In this document: in pieces, positions 23,968-32,193 of the stretch
Layout: every line of letters starts with the position of its first letter
Position numbering within the stretch: the stretch's first letter is position 1
DNA from: Acidobacteriota bacterium
Lineage (GTDB): Bacteria > Acidobacteriota > Blastocatellia > Pyrinomonadales > Pyrinomonadaceae
Assembly (NCBI GenBank): GCA_003222975.1
Contig: QHXN01000026.1
Location: forward strand, 1-64,000
DNA: 64,000 nt
Direction of reading: 5' to 3'
Program-made: the position numbers and the translations under genes
Notes under the pieces: generated by a model
The model's input: only the letters and a program-made list of their open reading frames with translations
What the model was told of the DNA's origin: nothing
Databases searched by the model: none

Positions 23968-25062
23968 TCAGTCCGTCAGCGTGACGTGAATTGACTCCCT
24001 CGACTCGCCCGCCGAGGCGTTCGTCGCGGCCTTCCGCACCTCGCGCGCCTGCGCGTCGTTGTGGCCGTTATTCTCGGCGGCAGCCCGCTTGTGCTCGCCC
24101 ACGAAGGTGAGCCACGCGCCCGGAGCCTCGCGCTCGCCCGAAGTGATCTCGAAGAAGACCTTCTGGATGCGCTCGGTGACGGGGCCGCGACGGGCCTCGC
24201 CGACGGGGATGTGGTCAACGCTTCGTATGGGCGTGATCTCGGCGGCGGTGCCTGAGAAGAACAGCTCGTCGGCGACGTAGAGCGCGGCGCGCTGAATGCC
24301 CGACTCGACGAGCGGGATTTCGAGCGCGCGGCAAATCTCGATGACGCTGTCGCGCGTGATGCCCGGAAGGATTGACGAGGCGAGCGGCGGCGTCACCACC
24401 TTGCCGTCGTGCACGAGGAAGATGTTCTCGCCCGATCCTTCGGAGACGTAGCCGCGGTCATCCAGGGCGATGCCCTCGGCGTAGCCGTTCGTGATGGCCT
24501 CCATCTTGATGAGCTGCGAGTTCATATAGTTGGCGCCCGCCTTCGCCATCGCCGGCATCGAGTTCGGCGTCAGGCGGTTCCACGAGGAGACGCACACGTC
24601 AACGCCCTGCTCGATGGCCTCGTCGCCGAGGTATTTGCCCCAGTCCCAAGCGCCGATGTAGCAGGCCATCGGGTTCGGAAACGGGTTGACGCCGAAGGCC
24701 GGGTGCTCTTCGTCCAGGCTGCGGAACATGATCGGGCGGATGTAGCACTGCTGAAGCTGGCTGCGCGCGACGAGTTGGACGGAGGCGTCCGACAACTCTT
24801 CGAGCGACCACGGGTGAGTCATCCGGTAAATCTTCGCCGAGTTGAGGAAGCGCTGCATGTGCTCGCGCAGGCGGAAGATGGCCGGGCCGCGGCGCGTCTT
24901 GTAGCAGCGTATGCCCTCGAAGACGCTCGACCCGTAGTGCAGGACGTGCGACATCACGTGCACGCGCGCGTCGTCCCAACTGATGAACTGGCCGTCGTGC
25001 CAGACCTCCCGGACGATGGTCGGCGTCTTCACGTCCTTCTTCCTCGTGTCGTCGTTGAACAT
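23968..25062 (-). CDS. ilvE: Branched-chain amino acid aminotransferase
   Basis: A 364-residue class IV PLP aminotransferase. AGGAGAGC precedes the ATG at 25062. Conserved parts are FISWDDARVHVMSHVLHYG, SSVFEGIRCYKT, the PLP lysine Lys174 in AKAGANYMNSQ, and the phosphate-binding loop YVSEGSGENIFLV. It catalyses the last step of Leu, Ile and Val synthesis, or the first step of their breakdown, using 2-oxoglutarate/glutamate. About 45 residues at the C-terminus (KRAAAENNGHNDAQ and on) extend past the usual end and look disordered. No other ilv genes adjoin it. It is divergent from the dipeptidase gene. Confidence 0.93.
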   Translation of the reverse strand: MFNDDTRKKDVKTPTIVREVWHDGQFISWDDARVHVMSHVLHYGSSVFEGIRCYKTRRGPAIFRLREHMQRFLNSAKIYRMTHPWSLEELSDASVQLVARSQLQQCYIRPIMFRSLDEEHPAFGVNPFPNPMACYIGAWDWGKYLGDEAIEQGVDVCVSSWNRLTPNSMPAMAKAGANYMNSQLIKMEAITNGYAEGIALDDRGYVSEGSGENIFLVHDGKVVTPPLASSILPGITRDSVIEICRALEIPLVESGIQRAALYVADELFFSGTAAEITPIRSVDHIPVGEARRGPVTERIQKVFFEITSGEREAPGAWLTFVGEHKRAAAENNGHNDAQAREVRKAATNASAGESRESIHVTLTD

Positions 25063-25373
25063 ATGCTCTCCTGCTCCTTCGCCCCGGCTACACTGCGGCG
25101 CACGACTTCGCGGGGCGTAATTGTGCGGGGCGCTGCGAGGGCGGAAATCAAAGCCGGTCGAAATTTTCTGTACGCACTGGATTGACGCTTGCTGAATTAT
25201 TCCGGTGAATCACGTTACCTTTTACCTTAAACCCAAGTCGCTTGGCAAGGAGGCGACGACTCAGGCAAGACGCGTCCCCGCCAGGCCCGCCGAGGAGCGT
25301 GCGCTTGCCTCACGTGCCGCGCACAACGTACCATCCACGCACGCGACTTTGAAGTCTTCAGGCAGGACGGCGG
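25063..25373. other. Divergent intergenic region, ilvE / dipeptidase
   Basis: 311 bases without a supported gene. A TTGACG at about 25181 lacks a convincing -10 partner. A short plus-strand frame beginning at 25205 (64 codons) overlaps the dipeptidase start and has no ribosome site. I see no operator or riboswitch. Confidence 0.4.
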
Positions 25374-26687
25374 ATGCCCGTCTTCTCTTCAACGACTAAC
25401 CGGGCGAAGGCGTGCGGCCTCGCACCCTTGGCCGCGCGTGCGGGCGCGCTTCTGCTGTCGCTTTCGCTCAACGGCTGCCACGTGCAAGAGGGTAAATTGA
25501 CGACCAACGAACCAGCCGCCACGCCACGCGCGAGCGGCGGGCGGGCCGCCGCGAGCGACGCGGCCACCATCCACCGTCGCGCCATCGCCATAGACATGCA
25601 CGCCGACACCGTGCAGTTCATCATAGACGAGGGCGCGGACATCAACCGGCGGCTCACGACCACGCAACTCGACGCCGTGCGGATGCGCGAGGGGGGCTTG
25701 GACGCGCAGTTCTTCTCCATCTGGGTCGAGCCGCAGTTCTACGGGCGCGGTGGCCCGCGCGCCGTCGCGCGCGCCGACGAACAGATCAACGCCATCCGCG
25801 CCCTCGCCGACGAGCACCCGGAGACGTGGACGCCCGCTACGACCGCCGCCGACATCCGCCGCACCGCCTCGGAGGGCAAGCTCGCCGCGCTCATGGGACT
25901 CGAAGGCGGCTACGCGATTGATGAAAAGCTCGAATCGGTCGGGCGCTACTACCGTCTGGGCGTGCGTTACATGTCGCCGACGTGGACTTACAGCCTGAGT
26001 TGGGCCGGCTCGTCCGGCGACGCGGAAGGACAAGTGCGCGGCCTCAACGACTTCGGTCGAAAAGTTATCCACGAGATGAACCGCCTCGGCATGTTGGTTG
26101 ACGTGTCGCACGTCTCCGACAAAACTTTCTGGGACATCGTCGAGGCTTCGGCGAAGCCGGTCATCGCCACGCACTCGAACTGCCGCGGCATCGCCAACGT
26201 CCCGCGCAACCTGACGGACGAGATGATCCGCGCCATCGCGAAGACGGGCGGGGTCGTCTGTGTCGTCTTCTATCCAGGCTTCGTCGAGCCGGGCTGGATG
26301 GAGAAGAAGGACGCGCTCGACGCCGAGATCAAACCGCTGGTCGAGGAGGCGGGCCGGAAGGCCGTCGGGCGCGGCTCCGCGAAGCGCATCGCGCGCGACC
26401 GCGTGCGCGAGCGCGAGTATGCCGCGCGACTGCCCGCCGTCCCGGTCGCGCGCGTCGTTGACCACATTGACCACATCGTCCGACTCGTCGGCGTCGAGCA
26501 CGTCGGCGTCGGCTCCGACTTCGACGGCATACAGGCCACCCCCGCCGGCCTCTCATCGGTCGCGGAGCTTCCGAACCTGACCGCCGAGCTTTTGAGGCGC
26601 GGCTACAGCGAAGAGGACGTTGACAAAATCTTGGGCGGCAACATCCTGCGCGTGATGGAGGAAGTCGAGCGGGGCGCGGAGCGATGA
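25374..26687 (+). CDS. Membrane dipeptidase (peptidase M19) lipoprotein
   Basis: A 437-residue renal-dipeptidase-type zinc enzyme. The N-terminus carries a signal helix with a lipobox (LSLNGC, Cys near 36), so it should be lipid-anchored outside the inner membrane. The catalytic domain begins near residue 68 with the metal-binding IDMHADT. It continues with the bridging glutamate (MGLEGGYAI) and the histidine segments LVDVSHVSD and IATHSNCRGI, and ends with VGVGSDFDGI. The family hydrolyses dipeptides, including D-residue dipeptides from peptidoglycan turnover. Its stop overlaps the start of nfo by 4 bases (ATGA). Confidence 0.92.
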   Translation: MPVFSSTTNRAKACGLAPLAARAGALLLSLSLNGCHVQEGKLTTNEPAATPRASGGRAAASDAATIHRRAIAIDMHADTVQFIIDEGADINRRLTTTQLDAVRMREGGLDAQFFSIWVEPQFYGRGGPRAVARADEQINAIRALADEHPETWTPATTAADIRRTASEGKLAALMGLEGGYAIDEKLESVGRYYRLGVRYMSPTWTYSLSWAGSSGDAEGQVRGLNDFGRKVIHEMNRLGMLVDVSHVSDKTFWDIVEASAKPVIATHSNCRGIANVPRNLTDEMIRAIAKTGGVVCVVFYPGFVEPGWMEKKDALDAEIKPLVEEAGRKAVGRGSAKRIARDRVREREYAARLPAVPVARVVDHIDHIVRLVGVEHVGVGSDFDGIQATPAGLSSVAELPNLTAELLRRGYSEEDVDKILGGNILRVMEEVERGAER

Positions 26688-27661
26688 AGAGTCCGGCGGC
26701 TGTGAAGGAAAGTTCAGGGAAGGCGAAGAAGACTCCGGCGAAGGCTCGCGCCGAAGGGAAGGCAGCGCGACCCAGAGTCGGTTTTCACGCGCCAATCGCG
26801 GGCGGCTTGCAGAACGCTTTGCTCAAGGCGCAATCGCTCGGCGCGGAGACCGTGCAAATCTTCTCGCGCAACCCGCGCGGCTGGAAGGCGCGGCCTCTTG
26901 AAGATGAAGAGGTCGAAAACTTCAAGCGCACGCGTCAGGAGACGGGCGTCACGCCCGTCGTCATCCACGCTAACTACCTCATCAACCTCGCCGCCGCGGA
27001 CGAAGGTGTGCGCGAGAAGTCGGTCGCGTCGTTCCGCGAGGAGGTCGAGCGCGGCCTGCAACTCGGCGCGGACTACCTCGTCGTTCATCCGGGCAGCGCG
27101 CGCGGCGCGTGCGAGGCCGACGGCTTGCGAACCTGCGCGGAGAGCCTGAAGGCGGCGTGCGAAGGCTTGGGGCTTGGCGCGTTCCGCATCCTCCTGGAGA
27201 ACACAGCCGGGCAGGGCGAGTGCATCGGTCACCGCTTCGAGCACCTGCGCGAGATCGTCGCGGAGTGTCCCGGCCTGCGCTTAGGCGTCTGCCTCGACAC
27301 GGCGCACGCCTTCACCGCCGGCTACGACATCCGCAGCGAGGATGGCTTCGCCGCCGCGCTCGACTCGCTCGACCGAAACGTCGGACTCGCCGAGGTGCGC
27401 GCCGTCCACTTCAATGACTCGAAGGCGGAGTACAACTCGCACGTCGACCGCCACTGGCACCTCGGCCTGGGCCACATCGGCGCGGAGGCGCTCCGGCGCG
27501 TCGCACGAGACTCGCGCCTCTCGCACGCCGCGTTCCTGTTGGAGACGCCGCAGGACGAACTCGGCGACGACGCGCGCAACCTCGCCGTGCTTCGTTCCTT
27601 CGTCGAACCTGAACCCCTCGCCGCAGTTAACCGAAGACGGAAAGGAGAAACCAAAGGATGA
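26684..27661 (+). CDS. nfo: Endonuclease IV (AP endonuclease)
   Basis: A 325-residue protein. A basic, Lys/Ala-rich N-terminal extension of about 35 residues precedes the TIM-barrel core (VGFHAPIAGGLQNALLKAQ). The nine-ligand three-zinc site can be followed through VVIHANY, YLVVHPGS, ILLENTAGQG, CLDTAHAFTAG, AVHFNDSK, HVDRHWHLG and FLLETP. It nicks DNA 5' of abasic sites and starts base-excision repair. Translational coupling to the dipeptidase before it and the lipoprotein after it (4-base overlaps on both sides) makes a three-gene operon, an odd mix of repair and envelope functions. Confidence 0.95.
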   Translation: MKSPAAVKESSGKAKKTPAKARAEGKAARPRVGFHAPIAGGLQNALLKAQSLGAETVQIFSRNPRGWKARPLEDEEVENFKRTRQETGVTPVVIHANYLINLAAADEGVREKSVASFREEVERGLQLGADYLVVHPGSARGACEADGLRTCAESLKAACEGLGLGAFRILLENTAGQGECIGHRFEHLREIVAECPGLRLGVCLDTAHAFTAGYDIRSEDGFAAALDSLDRNVGLAEVRAVHFNDSKAEYNSHVDRHWHLGLGHIGAEALRRVARDSRLSHAAFLLETPQDELGDDARNLAVLRSFVEPEPLAAVNRRRKGETKG

Positions 27662-28161
27662 GACTCCACCCCGGCCTGCTCGCGCTCGGCCTGCTAATCT
27701 TCGCCGGCCTGGCCTGCAAATTCAACGTCGGCAACATCAACAGCGGCAACGTCGGCGGCAACGCCAACACCGCCGCGAACACGAGCGGCGCGTCGAACTC
27801 CAGCGGCAAGACCGCCGCGGAGGAAGCGGGCGGCGTGCACATAGACGAACTCTACATGGCGAAAAGCCAGAACAGCGACAAGGTGGACACCTTCAGCCCT
27901 TCGGACAGGACGGTCTATGCCATCGCCAAGCTGAGCGAGGCGAAGCCGGGTACGAAGGTGAAGTTCACATGGTTCGCCGGGGACGTTGGGGGTTATCAAC
28001 GAAACTCGAAGATTCAGGACTTCGACATCACGACCGGCCCGCGTGAGAACATAGTCTATGCACACCTGATGCTGCCGCGGGACTGGCCGGCGGGCACGTA
28101 CAGGGTCGAGACCGAGGTCAACGGGAAGGCCGACAAGGAGGTCTGGTACGAGATCAAATAG
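27658..28161 (+). CDS. Small lipoprotein, unknown function
   Basis: A 167-residue protein starting with a 4-base overlap onto nfo. A signal helix ends in a lipobox (IFAGLAC, Cys near 19). An Asn/Gly/Ser-rich linker follows (NINSGNVGGNANTAAN). The folded part, about 60-167, has a beta-rich pattern (VHIDELYMAKSQNSD, RTVYAIAKLSEAKPGTKVKF, PAGTYRVETEVNGK), which looks like an Ig-like or Wnt-agonist-type sandwich of the kind found in surface lipoproteins. I cannot assign a specific family. It is probably exposed on the cell surface or in the periplasm. Confidence 0.8.
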   Translation: MRLHPGLLALGLLIFAGLACKFNVGNINSGNVGGNANTAANTSGASNSSGKTAAEEAGGVHIDELYMAKSQNSDKVDTFSPSDRTVYAIAKLSEAKPGTKVKFTWFAGDVGGYQRNSKIQDFDITTGPRENIVYAHLMLPRDWPAGTYRVETEVNGKADKEVWYEIK

Positions 28162-28258
28162 AAACGGGCCGCCGCGCGGCTTCGACAGGCGCGCGCGCAC
28201 GCACGTCCTCGCCGCCGGTGGCCCTCGCCTTCCGGCGGCGTGTTAGAATGGGCCGCGT

Positions 28259-28516
28259 ATGGACATCAAACTAGCCGACACCTCGGAAGGCCCCGTCTAT
28301 CTCCAAATCCGCCGGCAGATCGAGTCGCACATCCGCGACAAACAACTCGCCGCGGGCGACGCGCTCCCCTCGCCCGCCTCCCTCGCCTCCAAGCTCTCCG
28401 TTGACCGCGGCGAAGTCCAGCGCGCCTACTTCGAGCTTGAGCACGCCGGGCTGGTGTCGAAGACCGTGGGCCGCGACTTCCTCGGCAAAGAGAAGGTCAC
28501 GTACACGGTCAGGTAG
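28259..28516 (+). CDS. Short GntR-family (YhcF-like) DNA-binding regulator
   Basis: An 85-residue protein consisting only of a GntR winged helix. PVYLQIRRQIESHIRDKQ leads to LPSPASLASKLSVDRGEVQRAYFELEHAGLV. The usual effector-binding domain is absent, as in YhcF-type regulators, which often control a neighbouring ABC exporter. No exporter is adjacent here. TAGAAT at about 28244 would start transcription 2-4 bases before the ATG at 28259, and no ribosome site is visible. The message may therefore be nearly leaderless (inference). Confidence 0.85.
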   Translation: MDIKLADTSEGPVYLQIRRQIESHIRDKQLAAGDALPSPASLASKLSVDRGEVQRAYFELEHAGLVSKTVGRDFLGKEKVTYTVR

Positions 28517-28598
28517 CTCTCGCCGCGCCCCCGGTTCTTCCGCGGCGTCGCGCCGCCGCAAGATAATTGTGAGACGCGCGGCTCCCACGAATTTTCAT

Positions 28599-28628
28599 TC
28601 GACAGGAGCGCACCTCCTGCGCTAACAT
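28599..28628 (+). promoter_or_regulatory. Promoter of the leuS leader transcript
   Basis: TCGACA (28599-28604), an 18-base spacer holding the inverted repeat CAGGAG/CTCCTG, and TAACAT (28623-28628). The start near 28635 would make a leader of about 225 bases before leuS. Confidence 0.5.
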
Positions 28629-28633
28629 ATCGT

Positions 28634-28744
28634 CACCTTTCGAGGTGGAGAATGTTTTTCGACGTGAAACGTTTCGACCATCCAGTTAAGCTCCTCCTTA
28701 CGGTGCCGCGGCGCGGGCGTCGCGCGTGAGCGCGCGCGGCGACG
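28634..28744 (+). promoter_or_regulatory. Candidate leucine attenuator region of leuS
   Basis: Three elements lie in order. CACCT-TTCG-AGGTG (28634-28647) is a small hairpin that would cover the ribosome site of a 25-codon frame. Three consecutive Leu codons (CTC CTC CTT, 28691-28699) lie in that frame. A GC-rich stem (28718-28726 with 28735-28744, one bulge) has a loop holding the frame's stop codon. The layout fits ribosome-mediated attenuation. No T-run is seen, so control would be at translation or by another terminator. Confidence 0.4.
28652..28729 (+). CDS. Candidate leucine leader peptide upstream of leuS
   Basis: A 25-residue frame starts at ATG 28652 with GAGGTGGAG directly upstream and ends at TGA 28727-28729. 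It encodes MFFDVKRFDHPVKLLLTV and a basic tail RRGRR. Residues 14-16 are three Leu in a row. It lies 131 bases before leuS in the same direction, downstream of a plausible promoter. Leader peptides rich in the cognate amino acid control amino-acid and tRNA-synthetase genes in several bacteria. The short length means chance cannot be excluded. Confidence 0.4.
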   Translation: MFFDVKRFDHPVKLLLTVPRRGRRA

Positions 28745-28860
28745 GGCGGCGGCGACATTCCTGACGGGAACAATCAAACGAAAATCAGTTAAGCCCAAGC
28801 GTGCTTGAGAAAGCGCGGGGCTGTCGTTTACCGTAAGGTGAGGAAAGGCACCGGACTATC

Positions 28861-31524
28861 ATGGACGAAAAGTATTTCGCGGAGAAGATTGAGGAGAGAT
28901 GGCAGGAGTTCTGGGCCGGGACGGGCGCGTTCGAGGTCGAGCCAGACCCGGCGCGCGAGAAACATTTCTACTGCCTGGAGATGCTCCCCTACCCTTCCGG
29001 CTTTCTGCACATGGGGCACGTCCGCAACTACTCAATCGGCGACGCGCTCTCCTGGTTCAAGCGCCTGCAAGGCTTCAACGTCCTGCACCCCATCGGCTGG
29101 GACAGCTTCGGCCAGCCCGCCGAGCAGGCCGCCATCCGGCGCGGCGTGATGCCCCGCGACTGGACTGAAGCAAACATCGCGCACATGCGCGGGCAGTTCA
29201 AGCGTTTGGGCCTGAGCTACGACTGGCGGCGCGAGATCGCCGCGCACCGGCCCGACTATTACAAGTGGGATCAATGGTTCTTCCTGAAGATGCTGGAACG
29301 GGGCCTGGCCTACAAGAAGCGCTCGCCCGTCAACTGGTGCCCCGCGGAGCAGACCGTGCTCTCGAACGAGCAGTCGTCGGGCGGAGTGTGCTGGCGCTGC
29401 GGCGCTGGCGTAGAGAAGCGCGACATCGAGCAGTGGTTCCTGCGCATCACGACTTACGCCGAGCAACTGCTCGACGATATGCGCGAGATCGAGCGGGGCT
29501 GGCCGGAGCGCGTGCTGACGATGCAGCGCAACTGGATAGGCCGAAGCGAGGGCGCGTTCATTGACTTTCAAATCAAGGACACGGACGAGCGCGCCCGCGT
29601 CTTCACCACGCGCATAGACACCATCTACGGCGCGAACGCCATCGTGCTGGCGGCTGACCACCCTCTGATCGAGCGCTCGCCGCTGCGTGAAGACGTGCGC
29701 CGCTTCGCCGAGCGCGTGCGCGCCGCGCGGATGAGTGCGCGCGCGCCGGCCGCGGACGAAGAGAAGGAAGGCATCAACACGGGGCTGTTGGCCGTCAACC
29801 CTTTCAGCGGCGAGCAGATTCCCGTGTGGGCCGCGAACTACGTGCTGATGGAGTACGGCACGGGGGCAGTGATGAGTGTGCCCGCGCACGACGAGCGCGA
29901 CTTCGAGTTCGCGCAGAAGTACAGCCTGCCCATCCGCCGCGTCATCGGTCGCGTCTCGCACGAACAGCCCGCCGTTGACTCCGACCCGGCGAACTCGGAT
30001 CAGTCCGCCGCGATGAAAGAGGCGTTCACCGAGCACGGCATACTGGTCAGCTCGGGCGACTGGAGCGGCAAGCTCTCGGAGGACGCCGTGCGCGAGATGG
30101 CCGAGTTCGCGCGAGAGGGCGGCTTCGGCGAGCCGGCCATCACCTACCGGCTGCGCGACTGGGGCGTGTCGCGCCAGCGCTTCTGGGGCGCACCGATTCC
30201 CGTCATCTATTGCGAACGTTGCGGCGTCGTGCCCGTGCCGGAGAGTGACCTGCCGGTCGTGCTGCCCGAACGCGCCGAGTTCAAAGGCGTGGGGCAGTCG
30301 CCGCTGGCGGGCGTCGCGGAGTTCGTCAACACGAGTTGCCCGAAGTGCGGCGGCAAGGCGAAGCGCGAGACCGACACGATGGACACGTTCGTTGACTCGT
30401 CTTGGTACTTCTTCCGCTACTGCGACCCCGAAAACGCGGAAGCGCCGTTCGACCGCGAGAAGGTCGCTTACTGGACGCCGGTTGACCAATACATCGGCGG
30501 CGTCGAGCACGCCGTCATGCACCTGCTCTACACGCGCTTCTGGACGAAGTTCATGCGCGACATCGGGCTGGTAAGTTTCGACGAGCCGGTGAAGAAATTG
30601 ATGACGCAGGGCATGGTCGTCGCCGAGACCTTCTACCGCGAGGGCGAGGACGCCGGGCAGAAGGTTTACTTCAACCCGGCGGACGTTGACGTGGTGCGCG
30701 ACGACAAAGGACGTGTGACGAGCGCGACTCTCATCAGTGACGGGCTGCCCGTCGCGGTCGGGCCGTTCGAGAAGATGTCGAAGTCAACGAACAACGGCGT
30801 GGACCCGAACGAGATGATCTCGGCCTACGGCGCGGACGCCACGCGCCTGTTCGTCCTCTTCGCCGCGCCCGTCGAGAACGACCTGCGCTGGCAAGAGGCC
30901 GGCATAGACGGCGCGCTCCGCTTCCTGCGCCGCGTCTATGCGACGGTCTTCCGCTGGCGCGCGTCACTGGGTGACGCGCCGAAGGACGCCCCGTCAGCGG
31001 GCGAGTTCTCTGACGAGGCGCGACGCCTGCGCCACGAGACGCACCGGACAATCGAGCGCGTCACGAATGACTTCGAGGGCCTGCGCTACAACACGGCTGT
31101 CGCGGCGCTGATGGAACTGTCGAACTCGCTTGGCGACTTCAAGGTCTCGCCCGAATCGGCGAGCGCGTCAGACCTGTTCGCCGTGCGCGAGACTTTGGAG
31201 TCGCTGGTGCTGATGCTCGCGCCCTTCTGCCCGCACGTCGCAGAAGAGATGTGGGAGGGTCTGGGGCGCGAGGGCGGCATCTTGAAGAGCGGCGCGCGTT
31301 GGCCCGTGTTCGACGAACAGCTCGCGCGCAAGGACGAGCTGGAGATCGCCGTGCAGGTCAATGGAAAGTTGCGCGGGCGCGTCGTGTTGAGCGCCGAGGC
31401 GTCGGAGGACGAGACGCGCGCGGCGGCCCTGGCAGACGAGCGTGTGCGCGCGTGGACTGAAGGCAAGCAGGTCGTCAAGACGGTCGTCGTCCCCGGTCGC
31501 CTCGTCAACGTCGTCGTGCGGTAA
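28861..31524 (+). CDS. leuS: Leucyl-tRNA synthetase
   Basis: An 887-residue class I synthetase of normal length. The HIGH motif appears as His50-Met-Gly-His53 (GFLHMGHVRNYSIGD) and the KMSKS motif is exact at 638-642 (EKMSKSTNNGVDPNE). A zinc-binding cysteine cluster (NWCPAEQTVL ... CWRCGAG) and the CP1 editing domain (TRIDTIYGANAIVLAADHP, YGTGAVMSVPAHDERDFEF) are present. The anticodon-binding and C-terminal domain ends LVNVVVR. It charges tRNA-Leu and edits mischarged products. A candidate leader peptide with three Leu codons lies upstream. Hairpin repeat D follows its stop by 2 bases. Confidence 0.97.
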   Translation: MDEKYFAEKIEERWQEFWAGTGAFEVEPDPAREKHFYCLEMLPYPSGFLHMGHVRNYSIGDALSWFKRLQGFNVLHPIGWDSFGQPAEQAAIRRGVMPRDWTEANIAHMRGQFKRLGLSYDWRREIAAHRPDYYKWDQWFFLKMLERGLAYKKRSPVNWCPAEQTVLSNEQSSGGVCWRCGAGVEKRDIEQWFLRITTYAEQLLDDMREIERGWPERVLTMQRNWIGRSEGAFIDFQIKDTDERARVFTTRIDTIYGANAIVLAADHPLIERSPLREDVRRFAERVRAARMSARAPAADEEKEGINTGLLAVNPFSGEQIPVWAANYVLMEYGTGAVMSVPAHDERDFEFAQKYSLPIRRVIGRVSHEQPAVDSDPANSDQSAAMKEAFTEHGILVSSGDWSGKLSEDAVREMAEFAREGGFGEPAITYRLRDWGVSRQRFWGAPIPVIYCERCGVVPVPESDLPVVLPERAEFKGVGQSPLAGVAEFVNTSCPKCGGKAKRETDTMDTFVDSSWYFFRYCDPENAEAPFDREKVAYWTPVDQYIGGVEHAVMHLLYTRFWTKFMRDIGLVSFDEPVKKLMTQGMVVAETFYREGEDAGQKVYFNPADVDVVRDDKGRVTSATLISDGLPVAVGPFEKMSKSTNNGVDPNEMISAYGADATRLFVLFAAPVENDLRWQEAGIDGALRFLRRVYATVFRWRASLGDAPKDAPSAGEFSDEARRLRHETHRTIERVTNDFEGLRYNTAVAALMELSNSLGDFKVSPESASASDLFAVRETLESLVLMLAPFCPHVAEEMWEGLGREGGILKSGARWPVFDEQLARKDELEIAVQVNGKLRGRVVLSAEASEDETRAAALADERVRAWTEGKQVVKTVVVPGRLVNVVVR

Positions 31525-31526
31525 AT

Positions 31527-31597
31527 CAGGACGGGGAGACGGGGAGACAGAGCAAAGCATCTTCTCTCCCCGCCGCCCCGTCTCCTCGTCGTCCTTC
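31527..31597. repeat. Hairpin minisatellite D (unit about ACGGGGAG)
   Basis: The left arm from 31528 carries two 8-base units (ACGGGGAG, ACGGGGAG). The right arm 31563-31595 is an imperfect inverted copy. The unit resembles that of hairpin A. It starts 2 bases after the leuS stop and probably serves as its terminator. Confidence 0.65.
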
Positions 31598-31691
31598 AGC
31601 CTGTCGTGCGAGCCGGCTGGCATGTCAGTTGCCGAAGCAGTTACGATGGGAGAGGAAAACGACTCAATTCATTACAGGGAGGCAAGGCGTG

Positions 31692-32054
31692 ATGCGTAAA
31701 CTTCTGGCAGCTTGTTTGTTTTCGCTGGCCCTCGTCGCCGGGGCGTACCAGCAGGTCTCGGCGCAGGACAAGGTTGTTGACAAGACTAAAGACGCAGCCG
31801 GCGACGTGAAGGACGCGACCGTCAAGGGCGCGAAGACCACGGGCAAGGCGACGAAGAAGGCCGCGGACAAGACCGCCGACAAGACCGGTGACGCGGCAGA
31901 CGCGACGGCCCACGGCGCGAAGGTGGCCGCGCACGGCACGAAGACCGCCGCCAACAAGACCGCGGATAAGTCAGAGGATGCTGCGGACGCGACCGCCCAC
32001 GGCGCGAAGAAGACCGGCAACTGGTTCAAGCGCACCTGGCACAAGATATTCTGA
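31692..32054 (+). CDS. Secreted Ala/Lys/Asp-rich repeat protein (LEA-like)
   Basis: A 120-residue protein. The start is ATG 31692 (AGGGAGG 9 bases upstream), with a signal peptide to about residue 25 (VAGAYQQVSAQ). The mature part is a run of short repeats such as KTKDAAGDVKDATVKGAK, KKAADKTADKTGDAADATA and HGAKVAAHGTKTAANK. They form amphipathic helices with about 11-residue spacing, like late-embryogenesis-abundant or apolipoprotein-type sequences. It ends in a basic-aromatic tail (NWFKRTWHKIF). A role in desiccation or membrane protection is a reasonable guess, not shown. A good terminator follows at 32084-32128. Confidence 0.8.
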   Translation: MRKLLAACLFSLALVAGAYQQVSAQDKVVDKTKDAAGDVKDATVKGAKTTGKATKKAADKTADKTGDAADATAHGAKVAAHGTKTAANKTADKSEDAADATAHGAKKTGNWFKRTWHKIF

Positions 32055-32083
32055 GCGCGGCCCGTAAACTTAATTCGGATTGA

Positions 32084-32128
32084 AGACAGGCATGCCCGCT
32101 CTTCGCGTGCGGCATGCCTGTCTCTTTT
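32084..32128 (+). terminator. Terminator after the LEA-like gene
   Basis: A perfect 13-bp stem (32084-32096 with 32111-32123) with a 14-base loop is followed by CTTTTC. It lies 30 bases after the stop codon. Confidence 0.8.
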
Positions 32129-32193
32129 CGCCAGCCTTTTCGTCAGGGGGAGGACGGAGAGCGACGCCCGCGACGTAAGTGGCGGAGGTGAAA

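Noticed and set aside
25205-25399. Short plus-strand frame before the dipeptidase
   Set aside because: No ribosome site, no hydrophobic or structured segment, and it overlaps the dipeptidase start.
28517-28860. T-box riboswitch before leuS
   Set aside because: I found no AGGGTGGNACCGCG-like element and no specifier loop. A leader peptide explains the region better.
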